Of a stretch of DNA of 64,000 bases, positions 32,613 through 40,698 are shown piece by piece. Position 1 is the first letter of the stretch, and every line of letters begins with the position of its first letter. The translations under genes and the position numbers were made by a program. The notes under the pieces were generated by a model, which had not been told where the DNA came from, ran no database searches, and saw only the letters and a list, made by a program, of their open reading frames with translations. This stretch comes from a virus, in IMG/VR virus record IMGVR_UViG_3300048592_000962, positions 1 to 64,000 of that record; one strand, given 5' to 3'.

Positions 32613-33074
32613 TTACTCCAGCAGAGGTTCGAGCCGGTTCATGGTCGCAGCGGCAAGCGCCGTCGCGGCCCATCGCCAGCGCCGCATGTCCGCGCAGTCG
32701 AGACAGTTCGACCGGTATTCGATCCAGTGTTCCCAGCTCGAAAACGGGACACCGCCGAAGGTCACGTCTTCGATGCGAAGGCGCTTGCCAAGGATGGCAG
32801 ACACGAGTCCGGCGGCGTGTTCCTGAATCCACGCTTCGTCGAAGTCGACGACACGCGGCACGTCGTCGTCGCAGAAGGAGCCGAGGCCGAACTCTGGCAG
32901 ATCGAGCTGCTCAGGCCTGGCGACGAGAGCATGAGAGATCTCGTGCAGCACGTCATGGTCGCTCATGCCGCCACAGTAGACGGTATGACCGTCGTAGTAC
33001 GACGTCGTGCGCCATTCTTTTGATAGCTTGACGCCAGCGATTGACGCGAGAGGACGGAACTGCCGGATATTCAT
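32613..33074 (-). CDS. HExxH putative zinc metallopeptidase, 153 aa
   Basis: Starts at ATG 33074 (MNIRQFRPL), overlapping the previous stop as ATGA. 'DHDVLHEISHALVA' carries an HExxH site, and later 'FDEAWIQEHAAG' could give the third ligand. Small, compact, no signal peptide. May cleave a host or virion protein; could instead be an inactive relative. Confidence 0.55.
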   Translation of the reverse strand: MNIRQFRPLASIAGVKLSKEWRTTSYYDGHTVYCGGMSDHDVLHEISHALVARPEQLDLPEFGLGSFCDDDVPRVVDFDEAWIQEHAAGLVSAILGKRLRIEDVTFGGVPFSSWEHWIEYRSNCLDCADMRRWRWAATALAAATMNRLEPLLE

Positions 33075-33415
33075 CGTCGGTTTTCGCCAAGACACAAGCC
33101 GCGAGCCACGCTCCGCCTGGCGCCGCCGAGCAACATCGCTTCGGGAAGCATGGCGCGTCTTTCCGCCAGGACCTTTGTTCGCGTTTGCGAGTGGCACGCG
33201 ACGAGAGTTCGATCGTGCAGAATCTCTGCGAATCGAAACATGTACCCAGCCAGGCGACCGACACGATAGGCTTTCAGGCACTCGCGCCAGAAGTCGCGCT
33301 CTCGCATACGATGGCGCTCACCCCCGATGGACACGAAGAAGGCATCGTACCTGTGCTTGCCAAGGAACATGATGCCGCGGGTGTCCTCATCGAGAAACTC
33401 GTCGACGGTCATCAT
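33071..33415 (-). CDS. Hypothetical protein, 114 aa
   Basis: ATG 33415 overlaps the preceding stop. 'FLDEDTRGIMFLGKHRYDAFFVSIGGERHRMRERDFWRECLKAYRVGRLAGYMF' is helical and basic. No motif recognised. Confidence 0.5.
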   Translation of the reverse strand: MMTVDEFLDEDTRGIMFLGKHRYDAFFVSIGGERHRMRERDFWRECLKAYRVGRLAGYMFRFAEILHDRTLVACHSQTRTKVLAERRAMLPEAMLLGGARRSVARGLCLGENRR

Positions 33416-33729
33416 GGTGTCCATCCGTTCTCGCGCAGCACGTGCGCGGCGCGGTAGAGTTCGAGGGCGTACTCGGCGATACGCGCCTTCGACGCGTCGG
33501 TGGCGTTGGCGTCGTCGAGCGGCGCCTGGATGGCGATCACTCCGAGGATATTGGCGCACAGCAGGCCCCAGCGCAGGTCATCTGAAACGTGGCTCCAGCC
33601 CGGACCGAGCATGCTCTTCGCGCGAGCCAGCTCGCGCTCGACGATGATCTGAGCGTGCGGCTTGTCGCGGGTCTTCTTGGGCATCGGCATGTGACACACG
33701 TCGCAGTGAGCGGTGTTGGAGCGACTCAT
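33412..33729 (-). CDS. CxxC protein, 105 aa
   Basis: Start ATG 33729 (MSRSNTAHCDVCHMPMPKK) overlaps the 33726 stop. A single CDVCHMPMP knuckle, then helices 'ERELARAKSMLGPGWSHVSDDLRWGLLCANILGVIA'. Family unknown. Confidence 0.5.
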   Translation of the reverse strand: MSRSNTAHCDVCHMPMPKKTRDKPHAQIIVERELARAKSMLGPGWSHVSDDLRWGLLCANILGVIAIQAPLDDANATDASKARIAEYALELYRAAHVLRENGWTP

Positions 33730-33956
33730 TGCGCGGCCTGTTCGTCGACGAGCAATTCGAGTTCCGCGTATTCTTCCGAGGTGAGCGACTCGCCGTGTGC
33801 GCGGCGGACGCCACGGTCTGAGTACGAACCGCCACCAAGCCGTCGACAAGCGTCGTGGTCCTTGTCCGCGCACGCGAGGGCGGTGCTGATCGAGCGATGC
33901 CGGTGGCCGCAGCCTCGGCGCACGTCTCCGAAGGCTTCGTAGGTTGGTTTTCCCAT
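33726..33956 (-). CDS. Hypothetical protein, 76 aa
   Basis: ATG 33956. Contains 'RGCGHRHRSISTALACADKDHDACRRLGGGSYSDRGV', a small Cys/His-rich segment as seen in many phage operons. It overlaps its downstream neighbour by 4 bases. Confidence 0.5.
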   Translation of the reverse strand: MGKPTYEAFGDVRRGCGHRHRSISTALACADKDHDACRRLGGGSYSDRGVRRAHGESLTSEEYAELELLVDEQAAQ

Positions 33957-33966
33957 GGTCTTCGTC

Positions 33967-34311
33967 CTATCGGGCTGCTGCGTCTTCGTTGGGGTGCGTC
34001 ACGTGACGCACAAAGCCGACCATGCACTCCAAGTCGATGGCTTTCGGGCTCCACTCTCCCGGTGCGTAGGCGATCACTTCGACTTCTTGCCGTCCGAGAC
34101 GTTGCAGTGCTTGGATCCGCAGGTATCCGCCGAGCAGATACGGAACGTACTGACCTTCGGTGTTTCGTTCGAGACGAACCATCAGCGGCGACATGAGCCC
34201 GTGCTGCTCGATGGACTGCGCGAGGGCGGTCACCTCTTCGTTGGGGTGCGTCCGAAGAACGTGCTCCGGGTCGATGACGATCGAGTTGATCTTGAGGACG
34301 ACGCGGGTCAC
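33967..34311 (-). CDS. ParB/Srx-fold domain protein, 114 aa
   Basis: 'IVIDPEHVLRTHPNEEVTALAQSIEQHGLMSPLMVRLE' followed by 'YLLGGYLRIQALQRLG' is the ParB nuclease-fold core alone, with GGYLRIQAL in place of GxRR. It lacks HTH and C-terminal domains, so it is a stand-alone ParB-like domain, a type found with DNA-modification or ATPase/CTPase functions. Distinct from the full-length ParB at 22218-23081. Confidence 0.7.
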   Translation of the reverse strand: MTRVVLKINSIVIDPEHVLRTHPNEEVTALAQSIEQHGLMSPLMVRLERNTEGQYVPYLLGGYLRIQALQRLGRQEVEVIAYAPGEWSPKAIDLECMVGFVRHVTHPNEDAAAR

Positions 34312-34904
34312 AGGTCCGCTCCCTCACACAGCGTCCAGCGCCGGTCTTCGTGGTAGGGCACCAGGCCGTCCGGCGTCAGGTAGGCGCGCGTGAGGCTGGA
34401 GTGCCCGGTGGAGGCCCACACGAGCCCGCTGGGGGCCGGCGTGTTGTCGTCCCAGACCCAGGGAGCGCCAGCTACGTACCCACGGCGGCGAAGCGACGTG
34501 GTGGGGCTTTGGCTTTCGAGGGAGCCGAGGAAGGATTGAACGAGCCTCTGATCGGTCGAGTCGGACCAGCGAGCCCGCCGTGAGCCCTCGGGACACGGAT
34601 TGCTGCCGTCGCCTCGCGACGGGACCAGAAAGAAACACCGATTCGTGGGCTCGTGGTAGACGCCGGACGGGCAGACTTCCATCGTGCCGGTGTCGGCCAT
34701 CACGTCGGGTCCCGAGTCCTCGGGAGTGAAGGCGTCGGTGCCACCGTCTTCGATTCCGGCGTCGTCGAGCACGGTCGCATCGTCCATCACGAAGGCGTCG
34801 AGGTCGATGGCGGCATCCCCCTCGGGCGCGCCGGCATCGTGATCGACCATCGGGTCGGAGCCGGAACAAGCGACGAGTAGCAGAAGCGAAAGCATGCGGG
34901 TCAT
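34308..34904 (-). CDS. Lipoprotein with C-type-lectin-like domain, 198 aa
   Basis: ATG 34904 has GGAG seven bases upstream. Signal peptide MTRMLSLLLLVAC with lipobox LVAC (C13). Then an Asp/Ala/Gly-rich linker ('DDAGIEDGGTDAF'), followed by a Cys domain 'CPSGVYHEPTNRCFFL ... APWVWDDNTPAPSGLVW ... RRWTLCEG' resembling C-type lectin-like folds. Such DAG-rich linkers are frequent in Myxococcota surface proteins, suggesting capture from a host. It may coat the infected cell and exclude other phages (inference). Confidence 0.65.
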   Translation of the reverse strand: MTRMLSLLLLVACSGSDPMVDHDAGAPEGDAAIDLDAFVMDDATVLDDAGIEDGGTDAFTPEDSGPDVMADTGTMEVCPSGVYHEPTNRCFFLVPSRGDGSNPCPEGSRRARWSDSTDQRLVQSFLGSLESQSPTTSLRRRGYVAGAPWVWDDNTPAPSGLVWASTGHSSLTRAYLTPDGLVPYHEDRRWTLCEGADL

Positions 34905-34918
34905 GACGGTTCTCCAGT

Positions 34919-35104
34919 TCACGGTTTCTTGCTCACGAAAACCATTCGATTGATCCTACGCTTCGCCATCGCGATCAGCCGACGCGGCTTTCGCTTCGAC
35001 CATTTCGTTTTGGGCTTCGCGGGCAGAATGTCGTAATAATGTTCATGTTCGACGGTGATGACCGCGACTATCTTAGGTCTCGACGGCGGAGCGGCGTCGT
35101 TCAT
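34919..35104 (-). CDS. Small basic protein, 61 aa
   Basis: ATG 35104 overlaps the previous stop (ATGA). A beta strand 'KIVAVITVEHEHYYDIL' then a Lys/Arg-rich tail (KWSKRKPRRLIAMAKRRINR). Likely nucleic-acid or membrane-surface binding; unknown family. Confidence 0.45.
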   Translation of the reverse strand: MNDAAPPSRPKIVAVITVEHEHYYDILPAKPKTKWSKRKPRRLIAMAKRRINRMVFVSKKP

Positions 35105-35655
35105 CGGAAAGCCCTTTCGATCGTGTCGAGCACATCGTAGTGAAGGTCGCCGACCGTGGCACCAGTCGCCTCGAACAGAAGGTTCGACGCACACCTCTCA
35201 CGCACGACATCGAGCATCCGAGCCGCGACATCGTCCATACTGTCGGGGGTGGGCGTTTCCACGATCGCTTCCCACGACTCTCGAATGTCTTTCGTCATCG
35301 CGGGCTCGACGCCGCCGCGCCTTCGGTATTCGAGATAGCCCGCGAGACGATCCACGCCGTCGGTGAAGCGGCCGGTGAAGTGCCGGTCGAAGATGCTGTA
35401 GATCGCGGACGACAGTGCCGCCTCGGGGTCCATCTCGTGCGCTCGACGCCAGGGCGCGGGAAGGTGCCGGAGAGCCTCGGCGGCACTCTTGCACCAGGGG
35501 CCCCGCAGCGTGTCGTTCCGGCCGGTGGCCCACTGCTCGGCGCTGTAGAGAAAGGGGGCTTCCGCTCCCGTTCGGACCAGCCGCACGTGCGGGGCCACGT
35601 TCGCGAAGACCTCCCCCGTCCAAGGGTTGCGCTCCCACTTGTAGCTGGCCATCAC
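35101..35655 (-). CDS. Hypothetical protein, 184 aa
   Basis: GTG 35655 or ATG 35652, both overlapping the preceding stop. Starts with 'WERNPWTGEVFANVAPHVRLVRTGAEAPFLYSAEQWATG', similar in style to small phage beta domains, and ends helical. Unknown family. Confidence 0.5.
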   Translation of the reverse strand: MMASYKWERNPWTGEVFANVAPHVRLVRTGAEAPFLYSAEQWATGRNDTLRGPWCKSAAEALRHLPAPWRRAHEMDPEAALSSAIYSIFDRHFTGRFTDGVDRLAGYLEYRRRGGVEPAMTKDIRESWEAIVETPTPDSMDDVAARMLDVVRERCASNLLFEATGATVGDLHYDVLDTIERAFR

Positions 35656-36116
35656 GAGTCCTCATCGGGAACGAAGAAACCTCGGTCGAAGATCTCTCCG
35701 ATTTGATACGGGTCGCTCACCACCTTCCGGACCTTGACCTTGGGCCGCTTCGCCGCCGTGTGACCGCTGACCACGACGGCAGACGGTGCCCACCCGACGC
35801 GCACGAACGACTCCGCCTCCTGGCGGGACGGGAGGCTACGCTGCCACCCTCGTGCGAGCCTGTACTGGTCCGCCGTCGTGCCCTTGGTGCACAGGTGCTC
35901 GATGAGCGCTTCGGCCGTCGGGAACACCGGCGTGATCGGACTCCCGTCCGTAACCGTTTCCCAGACCTGCCAACCCTCGCCAGCGGGCGGCTCGATGCGC
36001 TCGCACTGAGGGCAGTTGCAGCAGTAGTTCGCGCATGCGCGCAAGTAGCCTTCCCAGGTCTTTTCGAGCGGCCAATCGAAATCGAGAGCCACCCGCTTGA
36101 TCTGGCTGCCCATCAC
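35652..36116 (-). CDS. CxxC protein, 154 aa
   Basis: 'YCCNCPQCERIEPPAGEGWQVWETVTDGSPITPVFPTAEALIEHLCTKG' is a recurrent phage small-protein pattern: a CxxC knuckle plus a WQxWETVT/SPxxPVF beta segment. The C-terminus ends 'EIFDRGFFVPDED'. Function unknown. Confidence 0.6.
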   Translation of the reverse strand: MMGSQIKRVALDFDWPLEKTWEGYLRACANYCCNCPQCERIEPPAGEGWQVWETVTDGSPITPVFPTAEALIEHLCTKGTTADQYRLARGWQRSLPSRQEAESFVRVGWAPSAVVVSGHTAAKRPKVKVRKVVSDPYQIGEIFDRGFFVPDEDS

Positions 36117-36310
36117 TCCACCTCGCTTCGGTCGGTCGCGGAAACGATGACCGTGGTCAACTCATCGTCGCTCAGCTCGCCGTCGTTCGCGAAGGCCTGC
36201 TCGGTCTCCCAGCCGAACGCGGTCTGATTCATTCGTTCCCGAAGCTGCGCGTACGCCTCCACGGCGGTCGGCGCCTCGACGTCGATGCTTACGATGAATC
36301 GGAACGTCAC
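36113..36310 (-). CDS. Hypothetical protein, 65 aa
   Basis: Overlaps both neighbours by 4 bases. 'FRFIVSIDVEAPTAVEAYAQLRERM' is an alpha/beta ferredoxin-like start. No specific family. Confidence 0.5.
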   Translation of the reverse strand: MTFRFIVSIDVEAPTAVEAYAQLRERMNQTAFGWETEQAFANDGELSDDELTTVIVSATDRSEVE

Positions 36311-36822
36311 GATGCGCCTCCCTCTTCTTCCGCTTCGTCGTCCGCGCCGAGCATGACGTGTACGTCTCGCACATCCTCACGGGTCACGAGGCCCCGGTCG
36401 AGCAGCGCCGCGAGGAGCTTGCTACAGCTGTAGTCGAGCGACTGGACGAACGCGAGGTTGCTTTCGTCGAGGACCAAGGCCTCGAACAGCGGCCGCCACG
36501 CCATGAAGTTGTCCTCGCCCTTGCCCTGCGGGAAGGTACGTTGAATGACGCCGTGTTCGTCCACGAACACCGTCACGGACTCGTAAGACGGCGAACAGTA
36601 GATCTTCACCTCCCAGCACGTGGCCGCGACGGTCCCGTCGAACGCGGGCGCCTTCGTGGGCGGCGAGATGCGCAACTGGAACCGTGCGGGTTCGATGATT
36701 TGCGCGTGCGTCCACTGGCGCGATCGCCGGTCGGGGGCGGGGCCGTGCAGCGGAACGGGGAGATGCGCGTACAGCAGCGAAAACTCTTCGCAGGCGAGGA
36801 TGGCTTTGACCAAGGGGTTCAT
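36307..36822 (-). CDS. Hypothetical protein, 171 aa
   Basis: ATG 36822 (MNPLVKAILACEEFSLLYAHLPVPL) follows CGGAGA. Alpha/beta with an acidic C-terminus (ADDEAEEEGG). A -35-like TTGACA lies 61-66 bases upstream, but no matching -10 is visible. Confidence 0.5.
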   Translation of the reverse strand: MNPLVKAILACEEFSLLYAHLPVPLHGPAPDRRSRQWTHAQIIEPARFQLRISPPTKAPAFDGTVAATCWEVKIYCSPSYESVTVFVDEHGVIQRTFPQGKGEDNFMAWRPLFEALVLDESNLAFVQSLDYSCSKLLAALLDRGLVTREDVRDVHVMLGADDEAEEEGGAS

Positions 36823-36884
36823 GTCGTCTCCGGTGGGTGTGTGTGCCCGCTCTTCGGGTTGCGTGACGTGCGTCGAACGTTCTG

Positions 36885-37208
36885 TCAAGTAGAAAGCTTG
36901 CGGCGACAGGCGCCGAGGCTGGTCGCGAGGGACTCGTCGTGTCCGGCTCGGATCGCACCGTTGACGAAACGAGTCATCATCTCGACCGAGCTTCGGACCG
37001 TCTCGCCCGAGACGTAGTGCAGCGTGAGGCGAGCCGACTGCGTCTCCCTGAGCCAGTCTCCGACGGGCAGGAATCGCCGGTCGTCGTCGACGGGCACCTG
37101 CTGCCCCACGAAGAGCGCACAGGTGCGCTCGATGACGTGCGAGCGCCAGTGCGTGGAGGTCATGGTGTCGCGCGTGGCGGTGTCACTGTGATGGGGCGGG
37201 ATGTTCAC
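36885..37208 (-). CDS. Hypothetical protein, 107 aa
   Basis: GTG 37208 overlaps the previous stop (GTGA). Beta-rich 'RLTLHYVSGETVRSSVEMMTRF', unknown family. Confidence 0.45.
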   Translation of the reverse strand: MNIPPHHSDTATRDTMTSTHWRSHVIERTCALFVGQQVPVDDDRRFLPVGDWLRETQSARLTLHYVSGETVRSSVEMMTRFVNGAIRAGHDESLATSLGACRRKLST

Positions 37209-37528
37209 GATACCCCCCAGAGGGCGAGCATTTCGCGCGCGTCTCGCTTGGCCTCGCGAACAGCTTCGAGTGCGTCTCGCAGCCGTTGAGCTACGCGGGT
37301 CGATCGGTAGTCGTTCACGGTCGCTCGCGGGCTGCCGGCGCGGCCGTAGCGGTGTTCACGCTGGGCTCGCGCCAGGTCTTTGGCGTCGTCCGCCCGCGCC
37401 CGAGCGAGCGCCTGTTCGCACGCCATGATTCGGCACCGGGCGTCCGTGCAGAGGCGCCGGAGGTTGGAGGGTCGCTCTGCATCCGTCTCGACGGAGAGCA
37501 GGTTGTCAATGGTGCTTGCCATGATCAA
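37205..37528 (-). CDS. Coiled-coil protein, 107 aa
   Basis: ATG 37528 or 37522. Almost entirely helical and Arg/Ala-rich ('ACEQALARARADDAKDLARAQREHRYG'). Follows the repeat at 37552-37612. No family. Confidence 0.45.
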   Translation of the reverse strand: MIMASTIDNLLSVETDAERPSNLRRLCTDARCRIMACEQALARARADDAKDLARAQREHRYGRAGSPRATVNDYRSTRVAQRLRDALEAVREAKRDAREMLALWGVS

Positions 37529-37551
37529 CTCCTGCGCGGACAGTCCGCGCT

Positions 37552-37612
37552 CGCGAGGCTCGACGTCGAGGTCGAGCGCCGCGAGCGAGGGGCGGGCCCC
37601 GGAGAGCCCGCC
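37552..37612. repeat. Intergenic 3' element, copy 1
   Basis: 43 bases (37552-37594) are identical to 39780-39822 and include a GCTCGAC/GTCGAGC hairpin. They are followed by a second hairpin, GGCGGGC/GCCCGCC. It lies just after the DUF932 stop (37619). In copy 2 the second hairpin is GGCGAGC/GCTCGCC, a compensatory change. Confidence 0.8.
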
Positions 37613-37618
37613 AGTCGC

Positions 37619-38791
37619 TCAGGCCGCGCGGCGGACGGTGCGATCGAGGTAGCGGCCGGCGGCCTCTTCCATCTCGACGCGGCGGTCCGTCCCGCGCGTC
37701 TGGGCCACGTGCGTGATCGCGTTGGCCACGTCGTAGGCCGTCAGGTCCCGGACCTCGGCGAAGGCGTCGCCCCAGTCCTTCGTGGAGGCCGGGAGCGCCA
37801 TCGAGCGCTCGGCCATCGCGTCGCGTGCGACGTCCTGCGACTCCGTCGGGGTGAAGCCGAAGGCGCTGAGGTCGAACTCGGCGAGCGCGTCGTCGATCAG
37901 AACCTCCGTCGCCTTCTGCATGAGGTCGCGGAGCCGCTGGCCGCCCGCGATCGCCACAGGCAGAGCGTCGGCGAACGCCTGGTGCAGCCGCTCGGGGTCG
38001 CCGACGTGGTAGAAGCGCGAAACGTCTTGCGTCGACGCGGAGCGCATGCCGTTGAGGCACACGAGACGCCAGGTCAGTGGGTTGACCGAGAGCGAGCGAT
38101 TGCCCACCTCTCCGTTGAGGATGTCGAGCCCGACCTCGACGACGTCTCCGACCTTGCGCGAGTGCTGGATCACCGCGTCGTGCTCGGGGAACGTGAGGCG
38201 AAGGCTCGCCGTGCTGCCCACCGCGAGCGAGCGCACGCGCACCGATCCGAGCTGTCCCGACTCGCGCAGCACGTGACGCACGGTGTCGAGCACGCGTTCG
38301 CCGTCGAGCGGCGCGTAGCGATCGGAGAGGAGCGCACGGGCCTCGCCGCCGACTCCACGCAAGAGCGCGCTCCGATCTTTCCCCTGGAGCTTCCTGAGGT
38401 GGCGATTCACGAGCGAGAGCTGGTACCGAGCCTCCAAGCCCATCAAGTAACTCGGCGGCGCTCCGATCAGTCCGCAGAGTTGCGCGAATGCGCGGCGCCG
38501 AAGCGGCACGATGTATTGCGGTCGACCAGGCGCGGGGATCGGCGCGAGCGCCGCTGCCTGGCCCACCGGGCCGAGCGACCACGAGCTGAGGTCTCCGACC
38601 TGGAGATCCTCAACCTGGCCGTCCTTCGCCCGCTCCGCGTGCCAATCCTCGCACGCGTGGTCGAAGGGAACCCCCGCGTTCCCGTAGTTGATCCAGCGCT
38701 CGGGCTGGTCGGACGCGAGCGTCAGCGGCAGGTCGAGATCCGTCTTGGGGGCGGACGGGGCATCGATCACGGACATGGCGGCGGTGGTCAT
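37619..38791 (-). CDS. DUF932 family phage/plasmid protein, 390 aa
   Basis: Contains the DUF932 pattern: 'YIVPLRRRAFAQLCGLIGAPPSYLMGL', 'RALLSDRYAPLDGERVLD', 'SLSVNPLTWRLVCLNGM'. Length and layout match the phage/plasmid-like TIGR03299 relatives, conserved on mobile DNA but of uncertain role. It has its own promoter at 38845-38873. Confidence 0.8.
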   Translation of the reverse strand: MTTAAMSVIDAPSAPKTDLDLPLTLASDQPERWINYGNAGVPFDHACEDWHAERAKDGQVEDLQVGDLSSWSLGPVGQAAALAPIPAPGRPQYIVPLRRRAFAQLCGLIGAPPSYLMGLEARYQLSLVNRHLRKLQGKDRSALLRGVGGEARALLSDRYAPLDGERVLDTVRHVLRESGQLGSVRVRSLAVGSTASLRLTFPEHDAVIQHSRKVGDVVEVGLDILNGEVGNRSLSVNPLTWRLVCLNGMRSASTQDVSRFYHVGDPERLHQAFADALPVAIAGGQRLRDLMQKATEVLIDDALAEFDLSAFGFTPTESQDVARDAMAERSMALPASTKDWGDAFAEVRDLTAYDVANAITHVAQTRGTDRRVEMEEAAGRYLDRTVRRAA

Positions 38792-38844
38792 GGGCTACTG
38801 TCTCCGATGGATGTGACGGGTTGTGTTCCCGCTCAGGTGTTTAG

Positions 38845-38873
38845 ACGTTAGTACGTTCGACGGACCCCGTCAA
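38845..38873 (-). promoter_or_regulatory. Promoter for the DUF932 gene
   Basis: Minus strand: -35 TTGACG (38873-38868), 17-base spacer containing CGTCGAACGTAC, -10 TAACGT (38850-38845), about 54 bases before the start at 38791. A 23-base version of this region recurs at 42868-42890 with three mismatches. Confidence 0.55.
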
Positions 38874-38892
38874 GCGACGGTGATCAAAAAAA

Positions 38893-39201
38893 TCAGTGAG
38901 AGCGACGCAGGGGCATCGCCGAGCAGATCGAGACGATGGCACCGGAGCGCGTGTCGGCGCCCGTCCAGAGCACGACGTCGACGGTGGCGCGCTGCTCTTC
39001 GCCGTTCGCCTTGACGACGATCACCTCGTCGCCGCTCATCGCGCGCCCGTGGACGTGGAGGCCCCACGCTCCGCTCCGAAGCTTCTTCCAGCGGGCGCGC
39101 AGCTCGGGGGCCGCGGGCGCCTCGGGCGCCATCGTGAGGGCGGGCACGTCGGCCAGCACGTCGTCGGGGAGGGTGTCGAAGGTTCCGGTCCGGAAGGTCA
39201 T
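38893..39201 (-). CDS. Hypothetical protein, 102 aa
   Basis: ATG 39201 with AAGGAC upstream. Ala/Pro-rich start, then a beta-barrel-like stretch 'SGAWGLHVHGRAMSGDEVIVVKANGEEQRATVDVVLWTG', like small phage OB/SH3 domains that bind DNA or RNA. Confidence 0.5.
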   Translation of the reverse strand: MTFRTGTFDTLPDDVLADVPALTMAPEAPAAPELRARWKKLRSGAWGLHVHGRAMSGDEVIVVKANGEEQRATVDVVLWTGADTRSGAIVSICSAMPLRRSH

Positions 39202-39214
39202 GGGGCTGTCCTTT

Positions 39215-39439
39215 CTAGGCTGTCCACCGGTCAACGACCGGGTACTCACTGAGATTGATTGCGGGTTGTTCCCGCGCGAGGTAGCCGAGGGCAGCACAGG
39301 CGGTGTCGTGACTGATATCGCGGTCGAGAAGTCGTTCGGTGATTGAACCGTCGACTTCCACCGTGAAAGCCACGAGCACCCCCTGACAGCCGCACGCGCA
39401 CAGGGGGAGAGCGACTAGGTGTGTGATGGGGTGTTCCAC
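39215..39439 (-). CDS. Hypothetical protein, 74 aa
   Basis: ATG 39439. 'LPLCACGCQGVLVAFTVEVDG' has a CxCxC cluster, then a helical C-terminus. Unknown family. Confidence 0.45.
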   Translation of the reverse strand: MEHPITHLVALPLCACGCQGVLVAFTVEVDGSITERLLDRDISHDTACAALGYLAREQPAINLSEYPVVDRWTA

Positions 39440-39478
39440 GCGAAGGGATCTCCACCGGAGCGAAGAGCCCTTCGCGAA

Positions 39479-39499
39479 GGGCGAGCCGCGAGGGCTCGC
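39479..39499. terminator. 3' hairpin after 39506-39766
   Basis: GGCGAGCC pairs with GGCTCGCC (8 bp, 5-base loop) directly after the stop at 39506. It is the same stem as in the element at 39780-39843. No U-run follows on the minus strand, so it may be an RNA-stabilising 3' hairpin rather than a classical terminator. Confidence 0.5.
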
Positions 39500-39505
39500 C
39501 TCCGC

Positions 39506-39766
39506 TCACTGCACGCGAATCAGTGTGTAGTCGCCGCATTCGCCGCTGAGCCGGAACCGGACGGGGCAGCGCTCGTGAACGTCGAGGTCTTCCGCGCGGC
39601 GGTCTCCGGTGTAGTCCGCATAGGCGGACAGGTACGCGTTCCCCAGAGTGAGCCGTCCGAGCGTGCCCGAGGTCAGATAACCGCCGTCCGCACTACGCGG
39701 CACGTCGCCGTCCTTGGGGTCCCACAGAATGAACAGGGGTTCGGTGCTTTTCGTGGTGTCCGTCAT
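39506..39766 (-). CDS. Hypothetical protein, 86 aa
   Basis: 'PLFILWDPKDGDVPRSADGGYLTSGTLGRLTLGNAYLSAYADYTGDRRAEDL' is a beta-rich single domain between two hairpin elements. No recognised family. Confidence 0.45.
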   Translation of the reverse strand: MTDTTKSTEPLFILWDPKDGDVPRSADGGYLTSGTLGRLTLGNAYLSAYADYTGDRRAEDLDVHERCPVRFRLSGECGDYTLIRVQ

Positions 39767-39779
39767 GTCATGCCTCCGT

Positions 39780-39843
39780 CGCGAGGCTCGACGTCGAGGT
39801 CGAGCGCCGCGAGCGAGGGGCGAGCCCCGCAGGGCTCGCCTTC
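39780..39843. repeat. Intergenic 3' element, copy 2
   Basis: Identical to copy 1 over 39780-39822, followed by hairpin GGCGAGC/GCTCGCC just after the stop of 39847-40698. The stem differs from copy 1 at a paired position, so base pairing is preserved. Confidence 0.8.
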
Positions 39844-39846
39844 GCT

Positions 39847-40698
39847 TCAGCCTTCGCCGATGAACTCGGCGCAGCCGATCACGCGACCCGCCTCGTCGCG
39901 CAGTAGGGCGCCGGGCGAGACGACGTCAGGGCGGCCGGTGAGGGCGGCGCGCACGAGCCCCGAGACTACGAAGGTCACGCCCTCCTGCGCGTCGGGGAGG
40001 CCTTCGACCGCCCCGTGCGTGGTCGTCTTCACGGGCGCCCCGAGTACGGTCCTCTGGAGGTCGCGATGCGTGGTGGAGACCCGCGCGACGTGACCCGATG
40101 CGGGGAGCGTCCGCGTCACGCCATCGCGCGCCACGGTGATCTCGTGCGGGGTCAGGTTGATCACCGTCTGCTCGCCGGGCTCGGGAACGAGCGCGTGTTT
40201 GCACCAGAACTCCACCGACTCGGCGAAGCTCGCGGCGTCGTGCGACGGGTCTCCCGGCTCGCGCGGAGCCGCGTCGCCCCAGTATGCGGTAAACACCGTG
40301 GGGTGTCCCTCGTGAGGGCCGCACACGAGCGTGACGCGCCGCGTGAGCGCAGCCTCGCGACCGAGCACGAGGCGCGAGGCGACCGTGCGCGTGCCGCGTA
40401 CGCCGAGGTAGACCGGAGCCCCTTCGTGCTTGACGAGGTTGGTGCGTCCCATGGCGATGCGCCCCATGCTGGACCGGGCGCCGAACTGCACGACGTGAAC
40501 CCGAGAGGGATCGGCGTCCGGCGGAAGGGCCGAAAGGGCGAGCCGAACAAGCTCCGCGTCCTCGAAGAGCAGGCGGAGGCTGGGGTGGACGTGAGACTCC
40601 GGAGTGACCCGGAGCGCGAAGGGTGCGGTTGCAGCCATGTCCGTGAGACGCTTGCTGTTGTCGGCTTCTGACGGCGGGTCGTTGTTTTTCTGATTCAT
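39847..40698 (-). CDS. NLTPH-domain phage protein, 283 aa
   Basis: The C-terminal domain starts 'VINLTPHEITVARDGVTRTLPASGHVARV' and ends 'FVVSGLVRAALTGRPDVVSPGALLRDEAGRVIGC', a pattern common to small phage proteins (NLTPH...IPPSG...VSALV...P) of unknown role. The N-terminal ~170 residues are a separate domain ('VYLGVRGTRTVASRLVLGRE', 'TVFTAYWGDAAPREPGDP'). A two-domain fusion. Confidence 0.6.
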   Translation of the reverse strand: MNQKNNDPPSEADNSKRLTDMAATAPFALRVTPESHVHPSLRLLFEDAELVRLALSALPPDADPSRVHVVQFGARSSMGRIAMGRTNLVKHEGAPVYLGVRGTRTVASRLVLGREAALTRRVTLVCGPHEGHPTVFTAYWGDAAPREPGDPSHDAASFAESVEFWCKHALVPEPGEQTVINLTPHEITVARDGVTRTLPASGHVARVSTTHRDLQRTVLGAPVKTTTHGAVEGLPDAQEGVTFVVSGLVRAALTGRPDVVSPGALLRDEAGRVIGCAEFIGEG

